Below are positions 7,321 through 16,551 of a DNA stretch of 64,000 bases, piece by piece. Below the pieces are notes generated by a model. That model saw only the letters and a program-made list of their open reading frames with translations. It did no database searches and was not told the DNA's origin. A program made the position numbers and the translations under genes. The DNA is taken from the NCBI GenBank assembly GCA_046733355.1, contig JBKPOZ010000098.1:1-64000 (forward strand), in the 5' to 3' direction. Positions within the stretch are counted from its first letter, which is position 1, and every line of letters begins with the position of its first letter. The stretch comes from VAZQ01 sp046733355. GTDB taxonomy: Bacteria; Pseudomonadota; Alphaproteobacteria; Rhizobiales; Xanthobacteraceae.

Positions 7321-8529
7321 ATGGCGCGCGCCGCCATTCTGGTCATGGATTCGGTCGGAATCGGCGCTGCTCCGGATGCGGCGCTTTATGGCGATGCCGG
7401 TGCCGACACGGTGGGCCACATCGCGGAACTGTGCGCGCGCGGTGACGCGGACAGCACTATCCGCCGAGGGCCGCTGCGCCTGCCGAACCTTGTCCACCAT
7501 GGGCTCGGCCGCGCATGTGCGCTGGCTGCCGGACGCACTCCACCGGGGCTCGATGCGAACGGAGCGGGCAATCCAAGCTTCGGCTGCGCGGCGGAGACGT
7601 CAAAGGGAAAAGACACGCCGTCGGGGCACTGGGAAATTGCCGGCGTCCCGGTGCCATTCGATTGGGGCTACTTCCCGCGCGTAATTCCGTGCTTCCCGCC
7701 CGAGCTGATCCGCGACTTGTGCCGTCTTGGCGAGCTGCCGGGCATTCTCGGCGACTGCCACGCCTCGGGCACCGAGATCATTGCGCGGCTCGGCGAAGAG
7801 CACATGCGCACGGGTAAGCCCATCTGCTACACCTCGGCGGACAGCGTGTTTCAGATCGCGGCGCACGAGGAAACGTTCGGCCTCGATCGGCTTTATGAGA
7901 TCTGCACGTTGGCGCGCAGACTGATTGATCCGTGGCGCATCGGCCGCGTGATTGCGCGCCCATTCGTCGGCGCGAGCCCGGCCGATTTCAAGCGCACCGC
8001 CAATCGTCGCGATTACTCGGTTCCGCCGCCCGCCCCTACCATCCTCGACATCGCAAGCGGCGCCCGTCGCGGCGTCATCTCGGTCGGCAAGATTGCCGAC
8101 ATATTCGCGCATTCCGGGACCGGTCGGGTGCTCAAAGCCGACGGCAACGACGCTCTGTTCGATCGCATGCTCGAAGGGCTCGGCATGCTGGGCGATGGCG
8201 GCCTCCTGTTCGCCAATTTCATCGATTTCGACACTGTGTATGGACACCGGCGCGACGTCGCCGGCTATGCGTCGGCTCTGGAAGCTTTTGATGCGCGTCT
8301 GCCGGAACTGGAACACGCGATGGTGTCTGACGATCTTGTCATCATCACTGCCGATCACGGGTGCGATCCGAGCTGGCAGGGAACCGACCACACGCGCGAG
8401 CAGGTTCCAATCCTGCAGCTCAATGGCTCGCGCAGCGGGATCGGAAAGCGCGATAGCTTCGCCGATATGGCTGCCAGTGTCGCGCGGCACCTCGATCTGC
8501 CTCCCCCTGCGAGCGGCACCGCGTTCTGA
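7321..8529 (+). CDS. deoB: Phosphopentomutase
   Basis: 402 aa, the usual length. It interconverts ribose (or deoxyribose) 1-phosphate and 5-phosphate. The alkaline-phosphatase-superfamily metal sites are visible: AAILVMDSVGIGAAPDA at the N-terminus, GADTVGHIAE, the substrate loop KGKDTPSGHWEIAG (Thr is the phosphorylated residue in this family), NFIDFDTVYGHRRD, and IITADHGCDPSWQGTDHTRE near the end. It starts nine bases after the stop of the glycosidase gene, so it is read with the sugar cluster and not with the usual nucleoside-salvage genes (deoA, deoC). Its role here may be to supply a pentose 1-phosphate for activation, or it may be the sole deoB of the genome parked in this operon. Confidence 0.93.
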   Translation: MARAAILVMDSVGIGAAPDAALYGDAGADTVGHIAELCARGDADSTIRRGPLRLPNLVHHGLGRACALAAGRTPPGLDANGAGNPSFGCAAETSKGKDTPSGHWEIAGVPVPFDWGYFPRVIPCFPPELIRDLCRLGELPGILGDCHASGTEIIARLGEEHMRTGKPICYTSADSVFQIAAHEETFGLDRLYEICTLARRLIDPWRIGRVIARPFVGASPADFKRTANRRDYSVPPPAPTILDIASGARRGVISVGKIADIFAHSGTGRVLKADGNDALFDRMLEGLGMLGDGGLLFANFIDFDTVYGHRRDVAGYASALEAFDARLPELEHAMVSDDLVIITADHGCDPSWQGTDHTREQVPILQLNGSRSGIGKRDSFADMAASVARHLDLPPPASGTAF

Positions 8530-8628
8530 CAAGCTCAATAATGTCGACCCGTTTCCTGAGGTCCGAGGCGCAACGCGCCTCGATTCTAGGACGAGAGCGT
8601 GAGGTTTTTAACGTCAGATTTCAGACAC

Positions 8629-8640
8629 ACACGCGCGTGT
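8629..8640. promoter_or_regulatory. Perfect 12-bp palindrome upstream of the epimerase operon
   Basis: ACACGCGCGTGT lies about 95 bases before the epimerase ATG at 8735, in the 205-base gap that follows deoB. It could be an operator. It is short and made of alternating purine-pyrimidine steps, so chance is quite possible in such G+C-rich DNA. The rest of the gap (8530-8734) shows no ORF with a convincing start and no clear terminator. Confidence 0.25.
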
Positions 8641-8734
8641 ACGAACTGTTAGTTGTCTGGAAGTCGACACACGCGATTGCGCAACAATGGAACAAACCTT
8701 TTGCCCTCGCGTTCACGCGCTGCGAGGGCAATTC

Positions 8735-9847
8735 ATGCAACGTGTACTGATTACCGGCGGTGCAGGTTTCATTGGTTCGCACGTCGCCGACCTGCTCCTC
8801 GGAAGCGGATATTCCGTCCGTCTGCTGGACAGTCTCTCTCCGCAAGTACACGGCGACGGTGCGCGTCCGGATTATCTCGCCAAAGATGCCGAGTTGATCG
8901 TCGGCGATATTCGCGACCAGGCGGCGGTGGAGCGCGCCTTGCGCAGTGTCGATGCGGTCGTGCACCTCGCCGCCGCTGTCGGCGTGGGGCAGAGTATGTA
9001 CGAGATCGCCTCCTATACGGGGATCAACGATCTCGGCACTGCGGTGCTCCTCCAGTGCCTGCTGCGATCGCCGGTCGAGCGGCTAGTGTGCGCCTCATCG
9101 ATGAGCATCTACGGCGAAGGCGCGGCGCGCCGCGGAGACGGCCGTATCGTCGCCCCCAGGGAGCGCTCGCGCGAGCAGCTGCGCCGCAGCCGCTGGGAGC
9201 TTGAGGATGACGACGGAGCGATCCTGTTTCCCGTGCCCACGCCGGAGAACAAACAGCCGTCGCTCAGCTCGGTCTATGCGCTCAACAAATACGCGCAGGA
9301 ACGGCTCTGCCTCATCACCGGCAAGGCGTACGACATTCCTACCGTCGCACTGCGGTTCTTCAACGTGTACGGGCCGCGCCAGGCGCTTTCCAATCCATAC
9401 ACCGGCGTGATTGCGATTTTCGCTGCGCGCCTCCTGCACGATCGGCCGCCGCTCCTGTTCGAGGACGGCCTGCAGCAGCGCGACTTCGTCCACGTGGCCG
9501 ATGTTGCGAATGCCTGCGCGCTCGCGCTGCGCGCGCCGCATGCGGCCGGACGCGTGTTCAATATCGGCTCGGGCGAGAGTCGAACCGTTCGCTCCATCGC
9601 GGAGGATCTGGCCCGCGTCATGGGACGACCGCACATCACCCCGCACGTGGTCGGCAAATATCGCGCGGGCGACATCCGCCACTGCTTTGCCGATGTTGCT
9701 CTCGCCCAGGCCGAGCTGGGCTTCGCGCCGCGCGTCGAATTTCGCAGTGGCCTGAGCGGCCTCGCCGATTGGCTCTCGGGGCAGATCGCGGTGGATAGCG
9801 TCGAGCGTGCGACCGCCGAGCTCGAAAGCCGGGGGCTCGTCGCATGA
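8735..9847 (+). CDS. NAD-dependent epimerase/dehydratase (extended SDR; NDP-sugar 4-epimerase-like)
   Basis: 370 aa from ATG 8735, chosen because the Rossmann motif VLITGGAGFIGSHVADLLL follows directly; an upstream start at 8687 adds a leader of 16 residues. The catalytic pair is YALNK in SLSSVYALNKYAQERL, and RFFNVYGPRQALSNPYTGV and DGLQQRDFVHVADVANA are typical of GalE/RmlD-like extended SDRs. A charged insertion near residues 127-165 (RRGDGRIVAPRERSREQLRR) is seen in the dTDP-L-rhamnose 4-epimerase-like branch. It would act on a nucleotide-linked hexose or pentose. Its stop overlaps the start of the next epimerase. Confidence 0.85.
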   Translation: MQRVLITGGAGFIGSHVADLLLGSGYSVRLLDSLSPQVHGDGARPDYLAKDAELIVGDIRDQAAVERALRSVDAVVHLAAAVGVGQSMYEIASYTGINDLGTAVLLQCLLRSPVERLVCASSMSIYGEGAARRGDGRIVAPRERSREQLRRSRWELEDDDGAILFPVPTPENKQPSLSSVYALNKYAQERLCLITGKAYDIPTVALRFFNVYGPRQALSNPYTGVIAIFAARLLHDRPPLLFEDGLQQRDFVHVADVANACALALRAPHAAGRVFNIGSGESRTVRSIAEDLARVMGRPHITPHVVGKYRAGDIRHCFADVALAQAELGFAPRVEFRSGLSGLADWLSGQIAVDSVERATAELESRGLVA

Positions 9848-10950
9848 AAGTTGTTAGCGCACTGCCTCGCTCCCCGAAGGTCGTGATCACGGGCGGATGC
9901 GGCTTCATCGGCTGCAATCTCGCCAACGCACTGGCCGGGCGTGGCGAGGACGTGCTCGTGTTCGACAGTCTCACCCGGCAAGGCGCGCAGGAGAATGCGG
10001 CCTGGCTGAAGGTGCGCTGGCGCGACCGCGTCAGTGTTGTGACGGGCGATGTCCGCGATCGCAGCGTGCTCTGGCGCGAGCTGCGCGACGCGAAAGCGGT
10101 CCTTCACCTCGCAAGCCAGGTGGCGGTGACGACGAGCCTCGAAGACCCGCTCGAGGACTTTGCCGTTAACGCCCAGGGCTCGCTCAACGTGCTCGAAGGC
10201 GTGCGCCGGCACAGCCCCGCTGCCCCGGTTATCTTCGCGTCCACCAACAAGGTCTACGGGAAGGTAATCGGGGAAGACCGGCTCGTGCGCCGCGGCGAGC
10301 GCTATGAACCGTGCGATGGACATTTGCGCCACGGGCTGGGCGAGAGCAGCCCGCTCGATTTCTACAGCCCCTACGGCTGCTCCAAGGGAGCAGCCGATCA
10401 GTATGTGAGGGACTACGCGCGCGTATTCGGGCTGCACACCGTTGTGCTGCGCATGAGCTGCATCTATGGCACCCGTCAGTTCGGCACCGAGGACCAGGGC
10501 TGGCTCGCACATTTCCTTTTGCGCGCCGTACGCGACGAGCCAATCATCATTTATGGCGACGGGTATCAGGTGCGGGATGCACTATTTGTCGATGATGCCG
10601 TCGATGCGTGGCTGCGCGCGCTTGACCGCATCGACATGATCAGCGGACGCATCTTTAACCTCGGCGGGGGTCCTGCGAACACGACCAGTCTGCTCGAAGC
10701 GGTGAAGCTGATTGGAAAAATCAACGGCCGCCGTCCGCAGCTGAAATTCGCCGATTGGCGCCCCGGAGATCAGCCCTGGTACGTCTCCGATATCCGGGGG
10801 ATTGCCGCAGCCCTCGATTGGCGCCCTCGTACTTCCCTCGATCGCGGCCTGCGCCAGCTGCACCGCTGGATTCAGGAGCGTTTCGGGAAGCGCGTCGCCG
10901 CGCGCGCTGCGCGGCATTTCCAGACCGCCGATCTGGAGGTGCCGCGATGA
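9844..10950 (+). CDS. NAD-dependent epimerase/dehydratase (CDP-paratose 2-epimerase-like)
   Basis: 368 aa. N-terminal KVVITGGCGFIGCNLANAL binds NAD. The catalytic serine region is VIFASTNKVYGKVIGED and the YxxxK pair is in YSPYGCSKGAADQYVRDYAR. The sequence RMSCIYGTRQFGTEDQGWLA together with IIYGDGYQVRDALFVDDAV resembles the CDP-paratose 2-epimerase (RfbE/TyvE) branch of extended SDRs. That supports action on a nucleotide sugar but does not fix the substrate. It overlaps its neighbours by four bases on both sides (ATGA), placing it in the same transcript as the GT4 enzyme that follows. Confidence 0.83.
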   Translation: MKVVSALPRSPKVVITGGCGFIGCNLANALAGRGEDVLVFDSLTRQGAQENAAWLKVRWRDRVSVVTGDVRDRSVLWRELRDAKAVLHLASQVAVTTSLEDPLEDFAVNAQGSLNVLEGVRRHSPAAPVIFASTNKVYGKVIGEDRLVRRGERYEPCDGHLRHGLGESSPLDFYSPYGCSKGAADQYVRDYARVFGLHTVVLRMSCIYGTRQFGTEDQGWLAHFLLRAVRDEPIIIYGDGYQVRDALFVDDAVDAWLRALDRIDMISGRIFNLGGGPANTTSLLEAVKLIGKINGRRPQLKFADWRPGDQPWYVSDIRGIAAALDWRPRTSLDRGLRQLHRWIQERFGKRVAARAARHFQTADLEVPR

Positions 10951-12071
10951 GTCCACCAAGCAGACGCCGCATTCTCATTACGACCGACGCAGTCGGCGGG
11001 GTGTGGACCTATGCGACGACGCTCGCATGTGCGCTCGTGCGCCGGCATTACGAGGTCGTGCTCGTTACGCTCGGGCCGCCGCCGCGTCGCGAACAAGTCG
11101 CTGCGTTAGCCGAGTGCCCAGGCATAAAGGTGGAGGTCACAGACTTCGCCCTCGAGTGGATGGATCCGGAAGGCCGCGACTTCGCACGCGCGCAAAGCGG
11201 CCTCGCGAAGATCGGTTGGCACGTGAAACCCGATGTGGTGCACCTGAACAGCTATCGCGAGGCGCTCTGCAACTGGCCCGCCCCCGTGCTGCTCGTCGCG
11301 CATTCCTGCGTGCGCAGCTGGTGGCGAGCCTGCCGCGGCACCGATCCCGATGAGCCGCGCTGGAAAGATTACATCGTGCGCCTCACGGACGCGCTCTCCG
11401 CGTGCGATTGCTGGGTCGCGCCCACCGCGGCATTCCGGGACGAGATGCAGACAGCTTATGCGCCAGCATGCAGGGGCCGCGTTATTCACAATGGATTGCC
11501 GCCAGCCGGTGCAGGGGGAGCAAAGGAACCATTCATTATCGCGGCCGGCCGGCTGTGGGACGAGGCGAAGAATGTGCAGTCTCTCGTCTCCGCCGCCGGA
11601 CAGCTGCCGTGGCCGGTGAAACTTGCCGGCCCATTGCGGCCATCGTCGCATTCACACCTGCCCGTCGAATTGCTCGGCGAGCTGCCCCGCGCCCGCCTCC
11701 TGCAATGCATGGCGCGAGCCGGCATCTACGTCTCGCCTGCGCGCTATGAGCCATTCGGGCTTTGCGCTTTGGAAGCAGCGCTCGTGCATTGCGCACTGGT
11801 GCTCTCCGATATTCCGACCTTTGCGGAGCTCTGGAGCGGCGCCGCGCTCTTTGTCGAGCCGGGCAATCAGCGCGAGCTCATCGCAACGTTGCAGCACCTG
11901 TGCGAGGAGGCGCGCGTGCGCAGCCGCTTGCAAGCCGCAGCGGCGCAGCGCGCGGCGCGCTTCAGCGCCGACGCAATGGCCGATGCCTATTGCGCGCTCT
12001 ACGACGAGCTCATTTGCGCAAAAACGCGCGGCCGCTCGGCAGTATACGCGCGAACGGAGCGATACGCATGA
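10947..12071 (+). CDS. Glycosyltransferase family 4
   Basis: 374 aa from ATG 10947 (overlaps the preceding stop). It begins RRILITTDAVGGVWTYATTL, the glycine-rich acceptor-side loop of GT-B enzymes. DVVHLNSYREAL, LLVAHSCVRSWW and CDCWVAPTAAFRDEM follow. The donor domain has FIIAAGRLWDEAKNVQSL and the E-x7-E type motif in SPARYEPFGLCALEAALVHC. It is a cytoplasmic retaining glycosyltransferase. In a pathway with Ino1, a family-4 enzyme is the class that attaches GlcNAc to inositol phosphate in mycothiol synthesis (MshA), but nothing here proves that activity. Overlaps the next gene by ATGA. Confidence 0.87.
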   Translation: MSPPSRRRILITTDAVGGVWTYATTLACALVRRHYEVVLVTLGPPPRREQVAALAECPGIKVEVTDFALEWMDPEGRDFARAQSGLAKIGWHVKPDVVHLNSYREALCNWPAPVLLVAHSCVRSWWRACRGTDPDEPRWKDYIVRLTDALSACDCWVAPTAAFRDEMQTAYAPACRGRVIHNGLPPAGAGGAKEPFIIAAGRLWDEAKNVQSLVSAAGQLPWPVKLAGPLRPSSHSHLPVELLGELPRARLLQCMARAGIYVSPARYEPFGLCALEAALVHCALVLSDIPTFAELWSGAALFVEPGNQRELIATLQHLCEEARVRSRLQAAAAQRAARFSADAMADAYCALYDELICAKTRGRSAVYARTERYA

Positions 12072-13201
12072 GATACGTGGTCTTCTGTCAATCGCTGGTC
12101 TCGTGCTGGAACCACGGCAATGCGCATTTCCTGCGCGGCATCGCGCGCGAGCTTCTGCATCGTGGCCACGAGGTGATCGGGTATGAGCCGGCAGACGGCT
12201 GGAGCCGCACCAATGTCGTTCGCGATCACGGCCAAACAGCATTGGCAGACGGGGCATGCGTCGTGCCGGGCCTGGAAATTCGCGTCTACCGCGGCGAGCG
12301 GCCTGATATTGATGCGGCAGTCGAGGGCGCCGATGTGGTTCTCGTGCACGAGTGGACCGATCCCGCCGTGGTGAGGAGCCTGGGCGAGCACCGCAAACGC
12401 GCCGGCCGATATCTCCTGTTTTTTCACGATACGCACCATCGCGCGGTGACCGCGCCCGACGAACTCGAAGCCTTTGATCTCGACGGCTATGACGCGGTGC
12501 TCGCGTTCGGAGAGGTGCTGTGCGAGGTCTATCTGCAGCGCGGCTGGGGGCGGCGCGTGTTTACTTGGCACGAAGCCGCTGACACCGCGCTGTTTCGTCC
12601 GCAGCGGCGCGCCAAAGACTGCGATGTCGTGTGGATCGGGAACTGGGGAGACGGCGAGCGCGACGAGGAGTTGCGGGAGTTTTTGCTGCAGCCGGTGCAT
12701 CGGCTCGCCCTCATGGCGCGGGTGCACGGCGTGCGCTATCCGCAGCATCTGCAGAATGAGCTGGGCCGGCACGGGCTCGTCTATGGCGGCTGGATAGCCA
12801 ACCATCATGTGCCGGAATGCTTCGGCCGCGCGCGGGTCACGCTGCACATCCCGCGCCGTCCATACGTGCAGGCACTTCCCGGGATTCCAACCATTCGGGT
12901 GTTTGAGGCGCTGGCGTGCGGCATTCCGCTCGTGTCGGCTCCCTGGAATGATGCTGAGAATCTGTTCCCGTCCGGATGCTATCTCAGCGTGAGCAATGGC
13001 GATGAGACAACCGCTGCAGTGCGCCTCTTGCTGCAGGACGGCGCCTTCGCACGAGAGATTTCACAAAATGGACTGCGCGCGATTGCGGAGCGGCACACGT
13101 GCGCTCACCGCATCCGTGAGCTTGAACGCATTATTGCGGAAATACGCCCGCAGCCGCAGGCGACCGGGCCGCGGGCGCGCGCGCACGAGATGGCATCATG
13201 A
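12068..13201 (+). CDS. CgeB-like glycosyltransferase (paralog 2 of 4)
   Basis: 377 aa, starting inside the previous stop. The N-terminus MRYVVFCQSLVSCWNHGNAH parallels the other three CgeB-like proteins of the cluster. FFHDTHHRAVTAPDELEAFD takes the place of the FYDxDTP segment of paralogs 1 and 4. The C-terminal donor half has CDVVWIGNWGDGERDEELRE, TLHIPRRPYVQALPGIPTIR and FEALACGIPLVSAPWNDAEN, where the FEALACG glutamate is the expected nucleotide-sugar contact. It is the most diverged of the four. No transmembrane segment. Donor and acceptor unknown. Confidence 0.82.
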   Translation: MRYVVFCQSLVSCWNHGNAHFLRGIARELLHRGHEVIGYEPADGWSRTNVVRDHGQTALADGACVVPGLEIRVYRGERPDIDAAVEGADVVLVHEWTDPAVVRSLGEHRKRAGRYLLFFHDTHHRAVTAPDELEAFDLDGYDAVLAFGEVLCEVYLQRGWGRRVFTWHEAADTALFRPQRRAKDCDVVWIGNWGDGERDEELREFLLQPVHRLALMARVHGVRYPQHLQNELGRHGLVYGGWIANHHVPECFGRARVTLHIPRRPYVQALPGIPTIRVFEALACGIPLVSAPWNDAENLFPSGCYLSVSNGDETTAAVRLLLQDGAFAREISQNGLRAIAERHTCAHRIRELERIIAEIRPQPQATGPRARAHEMAS

Positions 13202-14286
13202 AGATCGCATTCTTCGGCTCAAGCCTGGTGTCCTCCTACTGGAACGGGGCGGCCACGTATTATCGCGGCTTGCTGAAGGCGCTCGCCACCCTCGGCCATG
13301 CCATCACGTTCTACGAGCCTGATGCTTTTGAGCGGCAGCAGCATCGCGACATCGCCGATCCGGAATGGGCACGTGTTGTCGTATATGCTGCCACGCTCGA
13401 CAGCCTGCATCATTGTCTCGATCAGGCAGTCCGCGGGTCGGACATACTGGTCAAGGCAAGCGGCGTGGGCGTGCTGGACGCCGAGCTTGAAGTCGCGGTC
13501 CCGGAGCTCGCCCGGCCGGGTATGATCACGATCTACTGGGACGTGGATGCACCGGCGACCCTGGACGCGCTGGAGAGCGATGCAACGCATCACCTGCGGC
13601 GAATGATTCCTCGCTATGACCTCGTGCTCACCTATGGGGGCGGGGAGCCGGTAGTCAACGCGTATCGCAGGTTCGGTGCGCTGTATTGCGAGCCCATCTA
13701 CAATGCGCTCGATCCTGACACGCACCACCCGGTTGCCGCGAACCCCGCATTCGCCTGCGAGCTGAGTTTTTTGGGTAATCGGCTGCCCGACCGCGAGGCG
13801 CGCGTCGAGGAATTCTTTCTCCGTCCCGCGCGCGCGCTTCCCGATATGCGTTTCCTGCTCGGCGGCTCGGGCTGGGAAGCGAGCGCGATGCCCGGGAATG
13901 TGCGCGTGCTGGGTCACGTCGGTACCGGCGAGCACAACGCGTTTTTCTGTTCCGGGACCGCGACGCTGAATGTAAACCGCGCCAGCATGGCGCGTTACGG
14001 ATTCTCGCCGCCGACGCGCATTTTCGAAGCGGCGGGAGCGGGCGCCTGCATCATCAGCGACGAGTGGCCGGGAATCGAGCAGTTCCTCGACCCGGGAGCC
14101 GAGATTCTCAGTGCCGACAGCAGTGATGCCGTGGTCCGCGCGTTGCGGTGCCTCGAGCCGGCACGGCGCGAGCAATTGGCGCGGGCCGCGCGCAAGCGCG
14201 TGCTGTCGCAGCACACGTATCTGCATCGCGCGCGACGCGTAAACGAGCTCCTCGACGGGCACACGCGCCGGGAGAGAGCCGCATGA
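13198..14286 (+). CDS. CgeB-like glycosyltransferase (paralog 3 of 4)
   Basis: 362 aa. It opens MKIAFFGSSLVSSYWNGAAT and keeps the paralog block TIYWDVDAPATLDAL plus LVLTYGGGEPVVNAY. The donor half shows LSFLGNRLPDREARVEEF, RFLLGGSGWEA, TLNVNRASMARYGFSPPTR and FEAAGAGACIISDEWPGIEQ. The ordered similarity to paralogs 1 and 4 across the whole length points to tandem duplication followed by divergence, so each probably adds a different residue to the same product. ATGA overlaps join it to both neighbours. Confidence 0.83.
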   Translation: MKIAFFGSSLVSSYWNGAATYYRGLLKALATLGHAITFYEPDAFERQQHRDIADPEWARVVVYAATLDSLHHCLDQAVRGSDILVKASGVGVLDAELEVAVPELARPGMITIYWDVDAPATLDALESDATHHLRRMIPRYDLVLTYGGGEPVVNAYRRFGALYCEPIYNALDPDTHHPVAANPAFACELSFLGNRLPDREARVEEFFLRPARALPDMRFLLGGSGWEASAMPGNVRVLGHVGTGEHNAFFCSGTATLNVNRASMARYGFSPPTRIFEAAGAGACIISDEWPGIEQFLDPGAEILSADSSDAVVRALRCLEPARREQLARAARKRVLSQHTYLHRARRVNELLDGHTRRERAA

Positions 14287-15413
14287 AACTGCAGATCGTC
14301 GTATTCGGACTCTCGATTACCTCCTCCTGGGGCAACGGGCATGCCACCACGTATCGCGCCCTGCTCAACGCCTTGCACAAGCGCGGCCACAGCGTGACGT
14401 TTCTCGAGCATGACGTGCCCTGGTATCGCGCGCATCGCGATCTGCCCGAGCCGCCCTACTGCAAGATTTATCTCTACAATTCTCTGGACGCCGTCGCCTG
14501 CCGCCATGCCGCGCTGGTGAGCGAGGCAGACCTGGTGATCATGGGCTCGTATGTGCCACACGGCTCCGTACTGGGCGACTGGATCACCACACGCGCTAAT
14601 GGCGTCACTGCTTTCTATGACATTGATACCCCGGTCACAGTGGCGGCGCTCAACGCGGGCAGCGCCGAATACATCAGCGCGCCTCTCATCCCGCGCTTCG
14701 ATCTTTATCTCTCCTTTACCGGCGGTCCCATCCTCGACCACATTGCAGCGGCCTATGGCAGCCCGCGGGTGCGGCCGCTCTATTGCAGCGTCGATCCGGA
14801 GCAGCATCGTCCGTTGCAAAGCAGGCGCAAATGGCGCCTCGGCTATATCGGTACCTACAGCGAAGACCGACAGGCGCGGTTGACGGAGCTGCTCGTGCAG
14901 ACGGCCCGGGAGCTGCCGCACGAACAATTTGTCGTCGCCGGCGCGAGCTATCCAAATCGCCTGTGCTGGCCGCGCAACATTGAGCGCATCGAGCACATCG
15001 CTCCGCACCTGCACTCGGAGTTCTACTGCAGTCAGTCCTATACCCTTAACGTCACACGGGCGAACATGGTGCAGTCGGGCTTTGCGCCAAGCGTTCGCCT
15101 GTTCGAGGCAGCCGCCTGCGGCGTACCCATCGTCAGCGATCACTGGCCGGGGCTCGACAGCATTTTCGTTCCCGACGAGGAGATCCTCATCGCGGACAGC
15201 TGCGCACATGTTGTGCGCATCCTGCAGGAGCTCCCGGAAGAGCGACGCTTGGCCATAGCGAGGGCCGGCCGGGCGCGCGTAATGCGGGAGCATACGGCGG
15301 ATGTGCGAGCGCAACAGCTGGAGCGCTACTATCAGGAAGCCGTCCAAAGCAGGACGCGCAGGGTGCATAGTCGATCGCAGCTGCGGCGGCCAAAAATCGG
15401 TGCGGCCGTCTAG
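14283..15413 (+). CDS. CgeB-like glycosyltransferase (paralog 4 of 4)
   Basis: 376 aa from ATG 14283 (overlap with previous stop); the longer frame from 14148 merely shadows the upstream gene. N-terminus QIVVFGLSITSSWGNGHATT is nearly the same as that of paralog 1 at 3728. So are TAFYDIDTPVTVAAL, LYLSFTGGPILDHI, LGYIGTYSEDRQARL, TLNVTRANMVQSGFAPSVR and FEAAACGVPIVSDHWPGLDS. It therefore looks like the closest relative of paralog 1, separated from it by about 9.5 kb of cluster. Last member of the run of overlapping genes; the next gene starts 45 bases downstream. Confidence 0.83.
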   Translation: MKLQIVVFGLSITSSWGNGHATTYRALLNALHKRGHSVTFLEHDVPWYRAHRDLPEPPYCKIYLYNSLDAVACRHAALVSEADLVIMGSYVPHGSVLGDWITTRANGVTAFYDIDTPVTVAALNAGSAEYISAPLIPRFDLYLSFTGGPILDHIAAAYGSPRVRPLYCSVDPEQHRPLQSRRKWRLGYIGTYSEDRQARLTELLVQTARELPHEQFVVAGASYPNRLCWPRNIERIEHIAPHLHSEFYCSQSYTLNVTRANMVQSGFAPSVRLFEAAACGVPIVSDHWPGLDSIFVPDEEILIADSCAHVVRILQELPEERRLAIARAGRARVMREHTADVRAQQLERYYQEAVQSRTRRVHSRSQLRRPKIGAAV

Positions 15414-15458
15414 ATGCCGCGTAGCGGGGAAGGAGAAAGGTGCGCAAGGAGCAAGAAG

Positions 15459-16481
15459 ATGCTCAGTCCCTCCCGAAAAGTTATTGTGGTCACCGGAGGC
15501 GCAGGTTTCATCGGCTCGCATCTATGCGATCGACTCGTGCAGAGAGGGCATCATGTGGTCTGCGTTGACAACCTGTTCACCGGCGAATTTGCCAACATTC
15601 GCCCACTGCTGAACCATCCGCGGTTCGAATTCATCGAGCAGGACGTGCGCGAGCCCCTGGCCATCCGCGGCGGGGTGGACCAGATCTACAATCTGGCCTG
15701 CCCGGCCTCGCCCCGCCATTACCAGCGGGACCCCGTCGCGACTGTGGAAACGTGCGTAGTGGGCGCGCGCAATGTGCTGGAGCTGGCGCGCAACAAGGGT
15801 GCGCGCGTCCTGCAGGGATCCACGAGCGAAGTCTACGGCGATCCGGACGTCCACCCGCAGCCGGAAAGCTATGTCGGGCACGTGAACATCACCGGCCCGC
15901 GCGCGTGCTACGATGAAGGAAAGCGCTGCGCCGAGACGCTGTTTTTCGACTTCCACCGGCTGCATGGTGTACCGATCAAGGTCGCGCGCATTTTCAACAC
16001 CTATGGCCCACGCATGCTGGAGAATGACGGGCGGGTGGTGTCGAACTTCATCGCCCAGGCGCTGCGCAAGCAGCCGATCACGCTTTACGGCGATGGCTCG
16101 CAGACGCGCTCCTTCTGCTACATCGACGATCTGGTGGATGGGCTCGAGCTCCTCATGCAGAGCCCGCCGGAGTTCCTGGGCCCATGCAATCTCGGCAATC
16201 CGCGCGAATGCACGATCAAGAAAATTGCCAAACTGGTGGTGAATCTGACGAAGTCCTCCTCGCGCATCGAATATCGCGCCCTTCCACCGGATGACCCGAA
16301 ACGGCGGCAGCCCGTGATCGGCCAGGCGCAAACGGTGCTGGGCTGGCGGCCGCGCGTGCCGCTCGAAGCGGGCCTGCGCGCTACCATCGATTACTTCTCT
16401 CTGCAGCTCTTTGTGCCGTCGCAGACCCGCCTTGCCGTGCTCCGGGACCGGAATTCGCGAGGGCAATTGTCGGTCCTGTAG
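15459..16481 (+). CDS. UDP-glucuronate decarboxylase (UDP-xylose synthase)
   Basis: 340 aa. Start at 15459 is preferred over 15414 because AAGGAG lies seven bases ahead and the Rossmann strand follows at once. The family signature is very clear: VIVVTGGAGFIGSHLCDRL, VDNLFTGEFANI, YNLACPASPRHYQRDPVATV, QGSTSEVYGDP, the YxxxK pair in ACYDEGKRCAETLFFDF, RIFNTYGPRM, VVSNFIAQALRKQPITLYGD and RSFCYIDDLVDGLELLM. The enzyme oxidises and decarboxylates UDP-glucuronate to UDP-xylose with bound NAD. Its substrate would come from the UDP-glucose dehydrogenase encoded 600 bases downstream, so UDP-xylose is a probable donor for one of the cluster's glycosyltransferases. Confidence 0.93.
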   Translation: MLSPSRKVIVVTGGAGFIGSHLCDRLVQRGHHVVCVDNLFTGEFANIRPLLNHPRFEFIEQDVREPLAIRGGVDQIYNLACPASPRHYQRDPVATVETCVVGARNVLELARNKGARVLQGSTSEVYGDPDVHPQPESYVGHVNITGPRACYDEGKRCAETLFFDFHRLHGVPIKVARIFNTYGPRMLENDGRVVSNFIAQALRKQPITLYGDGSQTRSFCYIDDLVDGLELLMQSPPEFLGPCNLGNPRECTIKKIAKLVVNLTKSSSRIEYRALPPDDPKRRQPVIGQAQTVLGWRPRVPLEAGLRATIDYFSLQLFVPSQTRLAVLRDRNSRGQLSVL

Positions 16482-16551
16482 GGCGGGGAACGATTTCAGA
16501 GCCCTCGGATTGGATTCTTGAGTCTGCAATCCACAGAAGGAACAAACGGCC

